A DNA stretch of 7,511 bases from an uncultured Bacteroidales bacterium (GCA_937906975.1 CALCUN010000002.1:1-7511); one strand, 5' to 3'; positions 1 to 6,769 are shown, counted from the stretch's first letter. Numbers and translations: made by a program. Notes: generated by a model from the letters alone, not told the origin.

Positions 1-33
1 CGTTTTTTTGTCCAAACTTTTGGGGTCATTACA
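1..33. mobile_element. Probable terminal inverted repeat of an IS3-family (IS150-group) insertion sequence; body lies left of the window
   Basis: Read on the minus strand from position 33, the sequence begins TGTAATGACCCC and continues through AAAAGTTTGGACA into a run of A. This follows the pattern of IS150-group ends as I know them (TGTA, then a short C-run, then GTTGGAC or a close variant). The outer tip would be at 33, so the element extends to the left and no transposase is visible. IS3-type elements usually make short target duplications, which cannot be tested because the other end is missing. It may be a full element or only a leftover end. The inner CCAAA/TTTGG pair (12-23) could also form a very small hairpin. 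The assignment rests on remembered consensus, not a database match. Confidence 0.45.
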
Positions 34-37
34 TTTT
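7..37 (+). promoter_or_regulatory. Weak candidate Bacteroidota promoter spanning the IS end, facing porU
   Basis: TTTG at 7-10 is followed by a 19-bp spacer and then TACATTTT at 30-37. The Bacteroidota primary sigma factor consensus is TTTG, 19-21 bp, TAnnTTTG, so the -7 box matches at all fixed positions except the last, where T replaces G. The -33 box lies in the presumed IS end and the -7 box crosses its edge. Transcription would start near 43-46, giving porU a leader of about 90 nt that carries the CAAAGAAA motifs. No better promoter-like pair was found between 34 and 133. This is an inference from a short match. Confidence 0.25.
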
Positions 38-43
38 TTAAAT

Positions 44-91
44 CAAAGAAAAAATAAAATAAATCAAAGAAAAATATTACAAAGAAAAAAC
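44..91 (+). repeat. Three CAAAGAAA motifs in the porU leader
   Basis: CAAAGAAA starts at 44, 65 and 80, with spacings of 21 and 15 bp, each copy continuing into an A-run. The same octamer starts at 5243, 5264, 5285 and 5306 in the other large gap of this window, always with 21-bp spacing. The role is unknown. Possibilities are phased A-tract curvature, a protein-binding array or a leader RNA element. The rest of 34-133 is A-rich and shows no gene. Confidence 0.6.
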
Positions 92-133
92 GGGCATACA
101 ATAAAAGCAAAAAAATGATGTTATAAATATGTT

Positions 134-3100
134 ATGAAGAGATTTTTTTTACTTTCAGCGATACTTTTTCAAGTATTTTTTTGTGCAGCACAAACAATAA
201 ATTATCCCGATTCTTCTGTTTTATCTTCGGGAAATTGGTATTGTGTAAATATTCCATCAAATAATATTTACAAACTAACATATAATGATTTCATCTCCTT
301 AGGAGTAGATGAGCAGGAAATAAATTTTGACAATCTATCCATATTTAGCGGTTGCGAAGGCGCAATTAGCGACACAAATAGCAAATACACAAAATCCGAT
401 TTAACAGAAAATGCAATCTATGTAAACAAACAAGAACAATACGTTTTGTTTTACGCAAAATCTACAATGAAATATAATTTTGACATGCTTAATGACAATT
501 TTTATTTCACATCTCACCCCTATTCTGACCTATCTACATATTTTATAACCTTTGACTGCTCAATTGGAACAAAGAAAAGAATTACAGAAAGAACACAAAT
601 AAGCACCGAAAACGCAGAAGAAAGCAGATTTGCAAAAGATTTCTTTCTACACAAAAGAGAATTAGTTAATCTTTTAGGCTCTGGCAGAAATTGGTTTGGA
701 GAAAGTTTTTCCATAACTTCAAATCAAAATTCCTTTCCCCTATCTCTTCAAGGCATCTCTTCCGAACACCAAGCAAAAATCACACTTTGTTTAGCAAATG
801 AAAGCTCCAATCCTGTTAGATTCACATGTAAAATTGCAGGAAACGAGATTGGGCAAGTCAATATCTCATCTAAACATGATGATTACGCCGCACAATTAAG
901 CACAAAAGAGTTTTACACAAATATATCTAACGAATCGCCAACCCTTATCTTACAATTCCAAGGCAACAGCAACGTTGATAAAGGCAGATTAGATTATATT
1001 TTGGTTAATTACACAAAAAAATTAAGGTTTAACAACACTGCCTTAAAAATCTATTCAAACCAAGAAACAGAAGCAAACAAAAAAACTTGCTACATAATAG
1101 AAAACGTTAGAACAAACAACATAAAAATTTGGGACGTAACAGATCAAAGCAACATTTCTTCAATCCAAGACTTTGAACGAGCAGAAAACAACGAATTAAG
1201 ACTGATTGTACCAAACGACACCCTAAGAACATTATATATATTCTCATCAAATGCCTTCCCTACACCTATATTAAAAGGTAAAGTAGAGAATCAAAACCTA
1301 CACGCTTGGCCTCCTACTGAGTTTATCATAGTTACCGCACCAGAATTTAAAGAACAAGCCGACTCCCTTGCACAACTTCACCGCGAGCATGATGGAATCA
1401 CAGTCAATGTTGCAACAACCACACAAGTTTATAATGAATTTTCATCAGGGACAAAAGACTTCCTTGCCATAAGAGAGCTTGCGCGAATGCTTTACAACAA
1501 ATACTCACAAGAAGGCAAAGCACCAAAAAACCTACTCTTATTTGGCGATGGCACATTTGACAACAAAAACATCTTAGGCTTAAACAACAACTACATTCCT
1601 ACATACCAATCACTCAATTCCATTATAGACGCAGGAACATCTTACACCTCCGATGACCCAATAGGCTATTTATCGCCATACTCACAAGGGAGAATTAACG
1701 ACACCTTAAAAATAGGAATAGGAAGAATAACAGCCAACAACACAAACGAAGCAAACATAATACTAAACAAATGCAGACGCTACCTTTTAAAAGAAGACCT
1801 ATCAGAAGGCATGCTTGGCAGTTGGCGAAACAACATAACCCTCACAGCAGACGATGCAGACACATGGGGAGAGCGATACTTTATTGACAATGCCGAAACA
1901 ATCTATTACGAAATCAAAGAAACCAACCCTATACTCAATGTAGAAAAAATCTATTCCGATGCCTACAAACAATATTCCTCCTCAGCGGGAGCCACATACC
2001 CTGACGCCTCAAAAGCAATCAATCAAAGAATGAAAAAAGGCTGTCTTTTATTCAACTATGTAGGCCACGGCTCAGAAGATCACCTATCAAGCGAAAGACT
2101 AATCACCATAACCGACATCACAAGCTGGGATAACTATTACTCACTTCCTATTGTAATCACCTCAACCTGTGAATTTACCCGTTTTGATATGACCGACAAA
2201 CAATCAGCCGGCGAATTTATACTTTCAAGCGAAAACGGAGGAGGCATAGCCTTAATATCCGCTTCAAGAAAAATACCTTCACGAAACGAAATCAACACAA
2301 ACATACACCGATTTGCAGTAATAAAAGAAAACAACAAAGGCTTAACCTTTGGAGAAATGTTTATGAAAGCAAAAAATGCGACAGCACTCGTTGTAGAAGA
2401 AAGAAGCTTTGGACTATTTGGCGACCCCGCACTAAGAATCGACCTGCCACAATACAATATACGCACAACCAAAATAAACGACAAAGACCTATCACAAAAC
2501 ATCACCGACACAATAAAAGCCCTTTCGCAAATGACAATAGAGGGCGAAATAACAGACCATGCAAACAACATAATACACGACTTTAACGGCAAAGTAGAAA
2601 TCACACTCCTTGACAAAGCCAGCAATTACTACACCTTAGACAACGAAGGCTTAGACACCGACATAGAATTTGAACAACAAAAAAACATACTACACAAAGG
2701 AATCACACAAGTTGAAAACGGCAAATTCACATACACGCTAACCCTGCCAAAAGACATAGCCTACAACTATGGAAAAGGCAAATTGAGTTACTATGCACAA
2801 ACCACCACAACCGATGCAGCAGGATACTGCGATGATTTCATAATAGGAGGAATCGACACCACAGTAATAATAACAGAAACTCGCCCAAATATTCAACTAT
2901 TTATAAACGACACTAACTTTATCAACGGAGGAATCACAGACGAAAACCCAAAACTATTTGCGATAGTTAGTGATGAAATTGCAATTAACACAGTTGGCAG
3001 TGGATTAGGCCACGATATAATGGCGCGACTTGACAACGCAGCAAACACATTCGTGCTAAACGATTACTTTGAAGTAGATTCAGAAAACCCAAACAAAGGA

Positions 3101-3541
3101 ACAATAACCTTTCCTTTCAACAACCTCTCAAATGGCAAACACACTCTAAGTCTAAAAGTATGGAATATATTCAATTTCTCCTCAGATGCACAAATAACCT
3201 TTGTAGTTAATTCCTTAGAAGGCGGAGAAGTGATGCAATTAAAAAACTATCCAAATCCATTTACTTTCAACACACAAATAATTCTTGAGCACAATCAAGC
3301 AAACTTCGTAGAAGAAGCCACCTTACTAATATTCAACCAAGACGGAAGGCTAATTACACAAATGGACATTACACCTTACATAGGCACTTACAGCATTGGC
3401 CCAATCACATGGGAAGGCACAACAGAGGGAGACGAAAAACTCTCAAACGGCATTTACTTTTGCAGAATGCAATTAAAGACACAAAACGATAAAATCACAA
3501 CTCCAACCCAAAAAATCGTTATTTTCAACAGAAATAAATAA
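134..3541 (+). CDS. porU: Type IX secretion system sortase PorU, C25 (gingipain-like) cysteine peptidase family
   Basis: PorU is the cell-surface sortase of the T9SS. It cuts the C-terminal sorting domain (CTD) from cargo delivered by PorV and joins the new C-terminus to anionic lipopolysaccharide. The 1135-aa length is close to P. gingivalis PorU (about 1158 aa). Seen in the protein: a signal peptide at residues 1-20 (KR, a hydrophobic stretch, then CAAQ); a long strand-rich N-terminal region to about 390; a C25 peptidase domain at about 396-770, opening with FIIVTAPEF and closing with FGLFGDPALRI; the probable catalytic pair His645 (in NYVGHGSEDH) and Cys679 (in VITSTCEFTRFD); beta-rich linker domains at about 780-1030; and a type A T9SS CTD at about 1034-1135 with YPNPF near 1039-1043 and NGIYFCRMQL near 1105-1114. 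Having its own CTD is typical of PorU. The start at 134 gives an intact signal peptide. The gene ends in tandem stops TAATAA. Asn codons shift from AAT early to AAC later. Confidence 0.95.
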   Translation: MKRFFLLSAILFQVFFCAAQTINYPDSSVLSSGNWYCVNIPSNNIYKLTYNDFISLGVDEQEINFDNLSIFSGCEGAISDTNSKYTKSDLTENAIYVNKQEQYVLFYAKSTMKYNFDMLNDNFYFTSHPYSDLSTYFITFDCSIGTKKRITERTQISTENAEESRFAKDFFLHKRELVNLLGSGRNWFGESFSITSNQNSFPLSLQGISSEHQAKITLCLANESSNPVRFTCKIAGNEIGQVNISSKHDDYAAQLSTKEFYTNISNESPTLILQFQGNSNVDKGRLDYILVNYTKKLRFNNTALKIYSNQETEANKKTCYIIENVRTNNIKIWDVTDQSNISSIQDFERAENNELRLIVPNDTLRTLYIFSSNAFPTPILKGKVENQNLHAWPPTEFIIVTAPEFKEQADSLAQLHREHDGITVNVATTTQVYNEFSSGTKDFLAIRELARMLYNKYSQEGKAPKNLLLFGDGTFDNKNILGLNNNYIPTYQSLNSIIDAGTSYTSDDPIGYLSPYSQGRINDTLKIGIGRITANNTNEANIILNKCRRYLLKEDLSEGMLGSWRNNITLTADDADTWGERYFIDNAETIYYEIKETNPILNVEKIYSDAYKQYSSSAGATYPDASKAINQRMKKGCLLFNYVGHGSEDHLSSERLITITDITSWDNYYSLPIVITSTCEFTRFDMTDKQSAGEFILSSENGGGIALISASRKIPSRNEINTNIHRFAVIKENNKGLTFGEMFMKAKNATALVVEERSFGLFGDPALRIDLPQYNIRTTKINDKDLSQNITDTIKALSQMTIEGEITDHANNIIHDFNGKVEITLLDKASNYYTLDNEGLDTDIEFEQQKNILHKGITQVENGKFTYTLTLPKDIAYNYGKGKLSYYAQTTTTDAAGYCDDFIIGGIDTTVIITETRPNIQLFINDTNFINGGITDENPKLFAIVSDEIAINTVGSGLGHDIMARLDNAANTFVLNDYFEVDSENPNKGTITFPFNNLSNGKHTLSLKVWNIFNFSSDAQITFVVNSLEGGEVMQLKNYPNPFTFNTQIILEHNQANFVEEATLLIFNQDGRLITQMDITPYIGTYSIGPITWEGTTEGDEKLSNGIYFCRMQLKTQNDKITTPTQKIVIFNRNK

Positions 3542-3592
3542 TAAATCAAAAATATCAACGTTTATAGTAGTTGTAAAATTAAAAAAGAACAA

Positions 3593-4759
3593 ATGAAAAG
3601 AATAGCTTTATTATTATCAATCCTTATATTTGGCAACAATCTTTTTGCACAAAGATTAGATAACGACAATATTGACCAACTATCAGGTAAAGTAACAGAC
3701 GGAGCACGTATAGTATCGACAGGAGTTCCCTTATTAATCATAGCACCTGATGCAAGAAGTGGAGCAATGGGAGATGTAGGGGTAGCAAGCACGCCAGATG
3801 CAAACGCAGTGCATTGGAACGCAGCAAAATTAGCCTTTATGGAAAATCAAACAGGCGTTTCCTTTACCTATTCTCCATGGCTTAGAGAATTAGTTTCAGA
3901 CATAGAATTGCTATACCTTGGAGGCTACTACAAACTCAATGAAAGAAGCACCTTAGGAGCCTCATTAACATATTTTTCTCTTGGAGCTATTGATTTTTTT
4001 GACCAAGAAGGAATGGCAACCGGCACATATAAGCCAAACGAATTTGCGATGGATTTAGCCTACACAATGAAATTGAATGAAAACTTCGCAATATCTTTAA
4101 CAGGACGATACATTCGCTCCGACCTAACCCAAGGACAAAACGTTGGAACAACACAAACCCACGCTGCTAACGCAGGAGCAGCCGATTTAGGCGTATATTA
4201 TCAAAAAGCAATAAAGGCTGAGCGTCCTTCTGAATACGCTTTAGGACTTCAAATCTCAAATCTTGGTTCTAAAATATCATATTCTGACAATATGGACAGT
4301 GAATTTCTTCCTGCCAACCTAAGATTAGGAGGTAGATACACAATGGATTTGGACCAATTCAACAAAATATCTTTCATGATGGACTTTAACAAACTCCTTG
4401 TACCAACACCTCCTGTTTATGACACACTTGGCAACATCTATGCAGGACTTGACCCTAACGTAGGCGTATTTCAAGGAGCAATTCAATCATTCTACGATGC
4501 ACCAAACGGATTTAAAGAAGAGATTCAAGAGATTTCGCTTTCTATTGGTACAGAATATTGGTACAATAAAGTCTTAGCACTAAGAGCAGGCTACTTTTAC
4601 GAAGCCAAAAACAAAGGAGCAAGACAATATCTCACACTTGGAGCAGGAATAAAGTACAACGTAATGGGCTTAGACATTAGTTACCTAATCGCAACAGGGC
4701 AATTAAACAACAATCCTTTGAAAAACACACTTAGAGTTGGCTTAAACTTCGATTTATAA
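3593..4759 (+). CDS. porV: Type IX secretion system outer-membrane protein PorV (LptO; FadL-like beta-barrel)
   Basis: PorV is an outer-membrane beta-barrel that takes folded cargo from the T9SS translocon by its C-terminal domain and carries it to PorU; the two form the surface attachment complex. The 388-aa product matches the usual size (about 391 aa in P. gingivalis). It has a signal peptide at residues 1-20 (MKRIALLLSILIFGNNLFAQ) and then the family's strongly conserved opening at about 42-80: STGVPLLIIAPDARSGAMGD, continuing to VGVASTPDANAVHWNAAKLA. The remainder alternates short amphipathic strands and turns, and the chain ends in LRVGLNFDL, a C-terminus suited to barrel assembly. The gene begins 51 bp after porU and stops 4 bp before ispF, which suggests one transcript. 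The gap before it holds no promoter or terminator I can defend, and the start is preceded by an A-rich stretch and not by a Shine-Dalgarno sequence. Confidence 0.95.
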   Translation: MKRIALLLSILIFGNNLFAQRLDNDNIDQLSGKVTDGARIVSTGVPLLIIAPDARSGAMGDVGVASTPDANAVHWNAAKLAFMENQTGVSFTYSPWLRELVSDIELLYLGGYYKLNERSTLGASLTYFSLGAIDFFDQEGMATGTYKPNEFAMDLAYTMKLNENFAISLTGRYIRSDLTQGQNVGTTQTHAANAGAADLGVYYQKAIKAERPSEYALGLQISNLGSKISYSDNMDSEFLPANLRLGGRYTMDLDQFNKISFMMDFNKLLVPTPPVYDTLGNIYAGLDPNVGVFQGAIQSFYDAPNGFKEEIQEISLSIGTEYWYNKVLALRAGYFYEAKNKGARQYLTLGAGIKYNVMGLDISYLIATGQLNNNPLKNTLRVGLNFDL

Positions 4760-4763
4760 AAAG

Positions 4764-5240
4764 ATGAAAATAAAAACAGGCATAGGATATGATGTTCACC
4801 AATTAGAAAGTGGTGAACATCTTTGTTTAGGAGGAATCAAAATCCCCTCAGAGCTTTCGGCAGTAGGACATAGCGATGCAGATTGTTTAATTCACGCAAT
4901 CATTGACGCACTTCTTGGAGCAGCAAACCTAAGAGACATTGGTTTTCAATATCCCGACAATAATATGTCTTTTAAAGGCATAGACTCAAAAGAACTTTTA
5001 AAAGACTGTGTAGAGAAAGTAAGAGCAAAAGGCTTTGAAATCGGCAACATAGACTCAACAATATGTCTTCAAACCCCAAAAATCAGCAAATATATTCCTC
5101 AAATGCAAGAATGTTTAGCCAAGGTAATGAGCATAGACACAGAAGACATATCCATAAAAGCCACAACAACCGAGAAATTAGGCTTTGTAGGCAAAAGCGA
5201 AGGCATTGCCGCATACGCAGTCTGCCTAATCACAAAATAA
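4764..5240 (+). CDS. ispF: 2-C-methyl-D-erythritol 2,4-cyclodiphosphate synthase
   Basis: IspF is a cytoplasmic homotrimeric enzyme of the MEP isoprenoid pathway. It converts CDP-methylerythritol 2-phosphate to the 2,4-cyclodiphosphate and releases CMP. The 158-aa length is standard. Visible signatures are GIGYDVH with metal ligands Asp10 and His12; GHSDADCLIHAIIDALLGA (35-53), where His36 is the conserved active-site residue and His44 the third metal ligand; DIGFQYPD at 58-65; and the C-terminal KATTTEKLGFVGKSEGIAA (132-150), which contributes to nucleotide binding. It has no signal peptide. It starts 4 bp after porV and is almost certainly translated from the same mRNA. There is no evident functional link to secretion, although isoprenoids do feed the lipid carriers used for surface glycan synthesis. 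The same porU-porV-ispF order occurs in P. gingivalis, as I recall. A strong inverted repeat lies within codons 10-20. Confidence 0.97.
   Translation: MKIKTGIGYDVHQLESGEHLCLGGIKIPSELSAVGHSDADCLIHAIIDALLGAANLRDIGFQYPDNNMSFKGIDSKELLKDCVEKVRAKGFEIGNIDSTICLQTPKISKYIPQMQECLAKVMSIDTEDISIKATTTEKLGFVGKSEGIAAYAVCLITK
4791..4821 (+). repeat. Perfect 11-bp inverted repeat within the 5' end of ispF
   Basis: GATGTTCACCA at 4791-4801 and TGGTGAACATC at 4811-4821 are exact reverse complements separated by 9 nt. Five of the 11 pairs are G-C, making this a comparatively stable hairpin for such AT-rich DNA. It begins 27 nt downstream of the ispF start and covers codons 10-20, including metal ligands Asp10 and His12. 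It could affect ispF translation or serve as a dimeric protein-binding site, or it may be chance. No T-run follows, so it is not an intrinsic terminator. Confidence 0.6.
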
Positions 5241-5242
5241 TT

Positions 5243-5326
5243 CAAAGAAAAAAAATTTTTTTTCAAAGAAATAATTTTTTAAAGCAAAGAAAAAAAAGAA
5301 TTTTTCAAAGAAATTTTGAAAAATTC
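5243..5326 (+). repeat. Four tandem 21-bp units beginning CAAAGAAA, with phased A- and T-tracts
   Basis: The octamer CAAAGAAA starts at 5243, 5264, 5285 and 5306, exactly 21 bp apart, and each unit continues with A- and T-runs plus a few G or C bases. Outside the octamer the units differ, so only the octamer and the period are conserved. A 21-bp period is two turns of B-form DNA, so the A-tracts lie on one helix face and the segment may be intrinsically curved. It begins 3 bp after the ispF stop and ends 12 bp before the -7 box of the downstream promoter. Function is unknown. The units are too short and have no constant repeat/variable spacer layout, so this is not a CRISPR array. Confidence 0.75.
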
Positions 5327-5332
5327 TTTTTT
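5292..5332 (+). terminator. Probable intrinsic terminator of the porU-porV-ispF transcript: perfect 15-bp stem ending in a T-run
   Basis: AAAAAAGAATTTTTC (5292-5306) and GAAAAATTCTTTTTT (5318-5332) are perfect reverse complements around an 11-nt loop. The right arm ends in six T, so an RNA hairpin with a terminal U-run forms in the + direction. The A-run at the left also allows termination of transcripts from the opposite side. The stem has few G-C pairs, which lowers confidence in its strength. The loop-right arm border contains TTTG (5315-5318), the -33 box of the next gene's promoter, so terminator and promoter occupy the same DNA. Confidence 0.55.
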
Positions 5333-5345
5333 GTTTATATATTTG
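5315..5345 (+). promoter_or_regulatory. Bacteroidota-type promoter for the downstream secreted-protein genes
   Basis: TTTG at 5315-5318, a 19-bp spacer, and TATATTTG at 5338-5345 match the Bacteroidota primary sigma consensus (TTTG, 19-21 bp, TAnnTTTG) exactly. The expected start of transcription is near 5351-5354. This decides the start codon of the next gene: the in-frame ATG at 5348 would lie at or upstream of the RNA 5' end, leaving the ATG at 5375 with a leader of about 21-24 nt. Four phased CAAAGAAA units lie directly upstream, and the -33 box falls within the fourth. Confidence 0.7.
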
Positions 5346-5374
5346 CAATGTATAAACAATTAAATATACTCATT

Positions 5375-6748
5375 ATGAAAAGGATTATTTTAAGTTGTGT
5401 TGTATTATTCTTGTTGAATATTCTACACATTAATCAATCGCAAGCACAAAGTTGGCAAAATTCACCTAGTGTTACTTTGCACACGCCATTTCCTGTTGAT
5501 GCTTACGCTCAGAAAGTAAAGGTTTATAACAATAATTATTTAGTCGGAATAACGAAAAAAGAAGGTGCTATTTATGGCTTTGTACAATGGTCTAACGGAA
5601 ATAATTTTGTAATTTATGGTTTATTAAATAACTCCAATATTGTTCTTAATGACTTTACTTTCTTTGGGAATTTTTTATATTTTTGTGGGCAAAAACTAAC
5701 AAACCAAGGTAATTATGTTGGTATTATAGGTTATTTTGATATGAATGACTTCATTAATAACGGCAATTTCAATTATCAATATACAGAAGTCCCTACTATT
5801 AATAATCTAACTAAAATATTAATAAATACATATAGCACAGGAGATAAAATTGTAACAGCAATAGGAAATGGTCCTAATATAATATCAGGTGGTTATGGGC
5901 AAATTGTACATATAAATCTTGCAAATCCAAATACTATTTGCTATAATCCATTTTCTATTAACATACCACAATTAGAAGTCTTATTTGATATGTTTTCTTA
6001 TGGTGATTATGTAATAACTTTAAGTAAAAATCACCCTTCTGATCAATATATTATTAGATATTTTGGAATAAATGGTCAATATTTGCAAAATACAAGTAAT
6101 TATATTTATACATTTCCAAATATTTATACTATATACACAAGCGATCCCGAAGATTATCCTCTTCATATAGCAGATATTTCACAAGATACATTTGCGGTTT
6201 GCCTTTCAGCAAGTGACGGACAAAGAGATTTTACTATGATAAATTTCCATAGGAAGTTTTCAAGTCTCATTTTTTCTTCACATTTACTTCAACATCAAGA
6301 CAAAGACTCTAAACCCTTGGAAATGGAATATTCACCTACTATAAAAAGATTATTATTGCTAAATGATAGTTATTTTAAAGGACAAGGAAAAGTTCAAACA
6401 ATGACTTATATTGATCCTTGGGAAACAAATCCTTATGTTACTTTAATGGAAAATTTTAATACTCCGAGTAAAATAAATCATTTTAGTTTAATTTCTCCTA
6501 ATCATTACGCAGTTACAGGTAGTTATTCTTTTTCTCAATCAAATAACTTACATTTATTTGCGACAAAAGAAATAAACCATGGTTTTCTTTCTTGTTTAGA
6601 TAATTCATTACCAAAGATAACGCCTATTATTACAGGTCAAGGGACTATTGCTTCGCAGACTCCAACGTATAGTACAATAAATGCAAATTGGATAGTAGAT
6701 CAAACAAGTAATTATATTGATAATATAAATGTAAATTGTATAGATTAA
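5375..6748 (+). CDS. Secreted protein of unknown function, predicted seven-bladed beta-propeller
   Basis: I do not recognise the family. The 457-aa product has a signal peptide at residues 1-25 (MKRIILS, a hydrophobic core, then SQAQ), so it should cross the inner membrane by Sec. The mature chain is rich in Asn, Tyr and Ile. Seven segments share a pattern of short strand, turn, and second strand ending near Asp, Asn or His, at about 50-75, 98-123, 156-182, 210-234, 270-293, 323-347 and 376-400. The spacing of 48-60 residues suits beta-propeller blades, but this is my reading by eye. The mature part has five Cys (104, 189, 276, 407, 455). The end (NVNCID) shows no T9SS sorting domain and no lipobox is present. 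In-frame starts exist upstream (5348 and earlier into ispF), but they give a basic low-complexity extension read from repeat DNA, lie before the promoter, and would bury the signal peptide. It has its own promoter and is followed after 21 bp by another secreted-protein gene. Confidence 0.85.
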   Translation: MKRIILSCVVLFLLNILHINQSQAQSWQNSPSVTLHTPFPVDAYAQKVKVYNNNYLVGITKKEGAIYGFVQWSNGNNFVIYGLLNNSNIVLNDFTFFGNFLYFCGQKLTNQGNYVGIIGYFDMNDFINNGNFNYQYTEVPTINNLTKILINTYSTGDKIVTAIGNGPNIISGGYGQIVHINLANPNTICYNPFSINIPQLEVLFDMFSYGDYVITLSKNHPSDQYIIRYFGINGQYLQNTSNYIYTFPNIYTIYTSDPEDYPLHIADISQDTFAVCLSASDGQRDFTMINFHRKFSSLIFSSHLLQHQDKDSKPLEMEYSPTIKRLLLLNDSYFKGQGKVQTMTYIDPWETNPYVTLMENFNTPSKINHFSLISPNHYAVTGSYSFSQSNNLHLFATKEINHGFLSCLDNSLPKITPIITGQGTIASQTPTYSTINANWIVDQTSNYIDNINVNCID

Positions 6749-6769
6749 CAAATTAAAAACATAAAAGCT

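Noticed and set aside
124..131. TAAATATG as a -7 box for porU
   Set aside because: It ends three bases before the porU ATG, so transcription would start inside the signal-peptide codons.
520..714. Minus-strand open frame of 64 codons
   Set aside because: Lies wholly within porU and shows no recognisable protein features; it is a shadow of the coding frame.
2137..2625. Minus-strand open frame of 162 codons
   Set aside because: Antisense to the PorU catalytic Cys region and following part; its hydrophobic, Ser-rich content is what the complement of this coding sequence gives, and no family is recognisable.
3542..3592. Promoter or terminator between porU and porV
   Set aside because: TTTATAGTAGTTG only loosely resembles a -7 box and lacks a paired -33 element; no hairpin was found.
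3562..3792. Minus-strand open frame of 76 codons
   Set aside because: Antisense to the strongly conserved start of porV, with no supporting signals.
5243..5326. CRISPR array
   Set aside because: The period is 21 bp with only an 8-bp constant part, no spacer-like unique sequences and no cas genes nearby.
5063..5374. In-frame upstream extension of the 5375 gene starting inside ispF
   Set aside because: It reads ispF in another frame and then repeat DNA, giving a basic low-complexity stretch of about 104 residues that would bury a clear signal peptide; a consensus promoter at 5315-5345 and the hairpin lie within it.
5348..5374. Alternative start ATG at 5348 for the same gene
   Set aside because: It lies three bases after the -7 box, so it would be at or upstream of the expected transcription start, and it adds ten residues before a normal signal peptide.
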